Part shown: positions 37,386 to 39,350 of the stretch, one piece after another
Position numbering within the stretch: the stretch's first letter is position 1
Layout of the letters: each line of letters opens with the position of its first letter
Assembly: GCF_000967865.1 (NCBI RefSeq)
Contig: NZ_JXRU01000018.1
Coordinates: forward strand, 1-39,350
Source: Microbacterium sp. SA39
Lineage (GTDB): Bacteria > Actinomycetota > Actinomycetes > Actinomycetales > Microbacteriaceae
Direction of reading: 5' to 3'
Length of the DNA stretch: 39,350 bases
Translations under genes and position numbers: made by a program
Notes under the pieces: generated by a model
Told to the model about the DNA's origin: nothing
The model's database searches: none
The model's input: the letters and a program-made list of their open reading frames with translations, nothing else

Positions 37386-39350
37386 CGAATCTCCCTCAGG
37401 TACCCGGCATCGATAAGCGGACCGATCATATCCGGGAAGTAATATTGCGTGCCGTGTCCGCGCTGGCCGAAGCCGGGAGCTATCTCGCCCATACGTATAT
37501 TCTCCGGAAGCGGGCGGAGTACTTCAAACCGCTGAGTGACAGTCGAGTCGCTGAGCCGGTCCGGCGGCAGAGCGAGGTCGCCGAACGGAGTGCCAGGCGG
37601 CGCGGCGAAGCGCCCATCGAGTGGACCGTCAGGGCCCGTAAAGGTTATCCGTTCGACTATGTCGCCCGTGGCGAGGTCGGCGGGCGAGGACAGACCGTGG
37701 GTGAACCCATTGGTGTGGGGCGGATCATCCGGCCAGTGCCACTTCGGATTCCCATTTGACGTGAACCCCTCGAAGTATTCGTCCAAGAAGCGGTCCCAGC
37801 CTAAGCCTCCGGTGGGGTCGTAGCCATCTCGTGCGCCACGGGCTGCCGCGTGCTCGAGTTCAGTGCGGAACTCGGGGGCACGGGGGTCCTCCCTCCAGCT
37901 CGGCCCCGCTGGCGTGTCATCGGAGCGGCCGGCACTGTCAAGCGCATCCGGGTCAGGAGTCTGTGCCACCGGTCGCGCCGCCGGCGTGTCCAGCCCGAGC
38001 GACTCCGACACCGTCACGCTCGAGGGCACCCGGCTCGTCTCGACGGCGACGTTCACCACACCCGGCACCACCGCGGGCCGCACATCATCCAGGCGGACCG
38101 CGTCGATCAGAGACCGCCACCCACCCCGAACACCGCTCGCAGACACATCAGCGGCCCGCACCACCCCCGAGATCAGATGCGAACCACCCGGAATCGCGAA
38201 CTCCGCCATATGAGTGCCGACCTTCACCACGAACGACCCCACCCGCGTGCCGGTCAACACCACCTTCCCCACACCCGCCACCGGAATGAAGAACGTCCCG
38301 ATATTCGCCGCAGACTCCGTGAAAGTCGCCACACCATCATCAGACCACTTATGCCACCCGTCCTCACCCGCCAGGAAAGCCTGCTGATCCCACCCGATCA
38401 GACTCCCCCAACTCGACGCGACGACATTCACGCGATCCTGCAGATACCCCGCCTCACCCGCGGGGATGTTCCCACCCGCGAACATCGACCGCACCCCGAG
38501 AGGGATCAACACCACCGTCGACCACACGAAGTCCCCGACCCCGCTCCACGTCTTCCCGAACGTCTCCCAACTCTGCACACCCGTCTCCGGATCCACCCCC
38601 ACCAGAGACTGCGCACCCTGGGCGATGCCCGTGGCGAAGTTCGCGAACCCATGCCCCACCGACTCCGAACAGTTACGATCCTCCTCGACCGCACTCCCCC
38701 ACGTCGACACATCCGGGTTCGCCGTCAACGCCTCCGCCGTGATCACCTCAGCCGGAGCCACACACATCCCCGTCAACTCCGCCTGAATCGACGACGCACA
38801 CGCCACCGCAGCCGTCGACACCCGCTCCACGATCGCGTTGTACTCCCCCACCAGGGACTTGTTCTTCTCGATCGCCGGACCATGCTCGTACCACGGAATC
38901 GTCGTCATCTCCCACGCATCATCCGCGACGAACGGGACCCAATCGTTCCCCAGCCCCAAGCTGCCGAAGAACCCGTCCTTCTCCATATTCGACACCTCAT
39001 ACCCCTGAAGCGCACGAACACGGAAAGCCGCAGCCCTCTCCTCCAGGTCGACGAGAGCCGACTTGATCGACCCCAACTCCCCCGCATACGTCTCCAACGC
39101 CGACGCCACCCGCGACGTCACACCCTGCATCGACTGCGCACCCTCCACAGCCGGATCCAGCAACGCGAGAACAGCGCCCTGATCAGGTGTCTCGAACACT
39201 CCCGGCGCCGTCACCCCCGCCCACGCCGCGGACGCACCATCCACCGCAGACACCACATTCGTACCGATCGCCGCGACACCATCCGCCGACGCCGTGATCG
39301 CCTCGACACTCAGATCCGCCGACTTGCACACGAACGCCGACGGATCGATC
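37382..39350 (-). CDS. Polymorphic toxin with C-terminal TNT (NAD-glycohydrolase-like) domain, 5' partial
   Basis: At least 649 codons; the frame is open to the right edge, so the start is outside. The first ~190 visible residues are helical (SADLSVEAITASADGVAAIG, ...SAAWAGV..., LGSIKSALVDLEERAAAFR) and resemble the N-termini of actinobacterial type VII/WXG100-like secreted toxins. A middle hydrophobic segment follows (FVWSTVVLIPLGVRSMFAGG) and the pre-toxin repeat (about residues 260-455 from 39331). The last ~110 residues are a TNT domain: LDGRFAAPPGTPFGDLALP, RFEVLRPLPENI, IAPGFGQRGHGTQYYFP and DAGYLREIR. TNT of M. tuberculosis CpnT cleaves NAD+; the conserved Q of GTQY is present. An immunity gene overlaps its end. 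Confidence 0.85.
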   Translation of the reverse strand, partial: IDPSAFVCKSADLSVEAITASADGVAAIGTNVVSAVDGASAAWAGVTAPGVFETPDQGAVLALLDPAVEGAQSMQGVTSRVASALETYAGELGSIKSALVDLEERAAAFRVRALQGYEVSNMEKDGFFGSLGLGNDWVPFVADDAWEMTTIPWYEHGPAIEKNKSLVGEYNAIVERVSTAAVACASSIQAELTGMCVAPAEVITAEALTANPDVSTWGSAVEEDRNCSESVGHGFANFATGIAQGAQSLVGVDPETGVQSWETFGKTWSGVGDFVWSTVVLIPLGVRSMFAGGNIPAGEAGYLQDRVNVVASSWGSLIGWDQQAFLAGEDGWHKWSDDGVATFTESAANIGTFFIPVAGVGKVVLTGTRVGSFVVKVGTHMAEFAIPGGSHLISGVVRAADVSASGVRGGWRSLIDAVRLDDVRPAVVPGVVNVAVETSRVPSSVTVSESLGLDTPAARPVAQTPDPDALDSAGRSDDTPAGPSWREDPRAPEFRTELEHAAARGARDGYDPTGGLGWDRFLDEYFEGFTSNGNPKWHWPDDPPHTNGFTHGLSSPADLATGDIVERITFTGPDGPLDGRFAAPPGTPFGDLALPPDRLSDSTVTQRFEVLRPLPENIRMGEIAPGFGQRGHGTQYYFPDMIGPLIDAGYLREIR
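37965..38553. repeat. Pre-toxin repeat, copy within the full-length toxin
   Basis: The counterpart of 35665-36253. It covers the junction between the N-terminal delivery part and the variable tip of the toxin, so exchange within it swaps tip and immunity gene together. Confidence 0.95.

Overview
This window looks like chromosomal DNA of a high-GC actinobacterium of the family Microbacteriaceae, most likely Microbacterium or a close relative. The evidence is the actinobacterial pre-16S leader, an infC gene starting with ATC, a compact argCJBDFH cluster, a gluABCD-type uptake operon, a priA-type hisA, many apparently leaderless promoters, and family-typical protein sequences. No taxonomic search was possible.

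Layout. Positions 1-250 (minus strand) hold tandem promoters and the 16S leader of an rRNA operon whose 16S gene lies off the left edge. Positions 462-5988 carry a CaiB/BaiF-like protein, a DUF4184 membrane protein, tyrS, a satD/membrane-protein pair and a DUF1349 protein that diverges from satD across a shared operator-like palindrome. Positions 6014-12701 are the arginine operon (argC-J-B-D-F-H, read right to left, with 1-4 nt overlaps). Positions 12972-16046 are a thiamin locus: a TPP riboswitch, thiM, and one long ThiE-ThiD-TenA fusion. Then come an epimerase remnant, a DUF402 protein, a long inverted repeat, pheST, and the gluABCD glutamate-type ABC transporter. Next (24738-27748) is a response regulator / histidine kinase / TAXI binding-protein operon without TRAP membrane subunits. 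It is followed by an RNA methyltransferase, a DUF2809 protein, infC-rpmI-rplT with a long structured leader, DUF1844, sseB, priA and a proline-rich MinD-like ATPase.

The most interesting part is 34027-39350, a polymorphic-toxin island. A long toxin (5' end off the right edge) ends in a TNT-type NAD-glycohydrolase-like tip and overlaps a small putative immunity gene by 4 nt. Downstream lies a decayed cassette with a diverged copy of the pre-toxin segment and an IS3-family remnant. Beyond that is an orphan cassette in which a 589-bp near-identical copy of the pre-toxin segment (3 mismatches, offset exactly 2300 bp) is joined to a different tip resembling Tox-REase-5 and followed by an Imm52-like immunity gene. 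This is the architecture expected for tip swapping by homologous recombination. The island's left edge abuts what looks like a promoter and start codon left behind by a displaced gene.

At least eight start codons in the window sit 6-7 nt after a -10 hexamer and lack a Shine-Dalgarno sequence, so leaderless translation seems common here.
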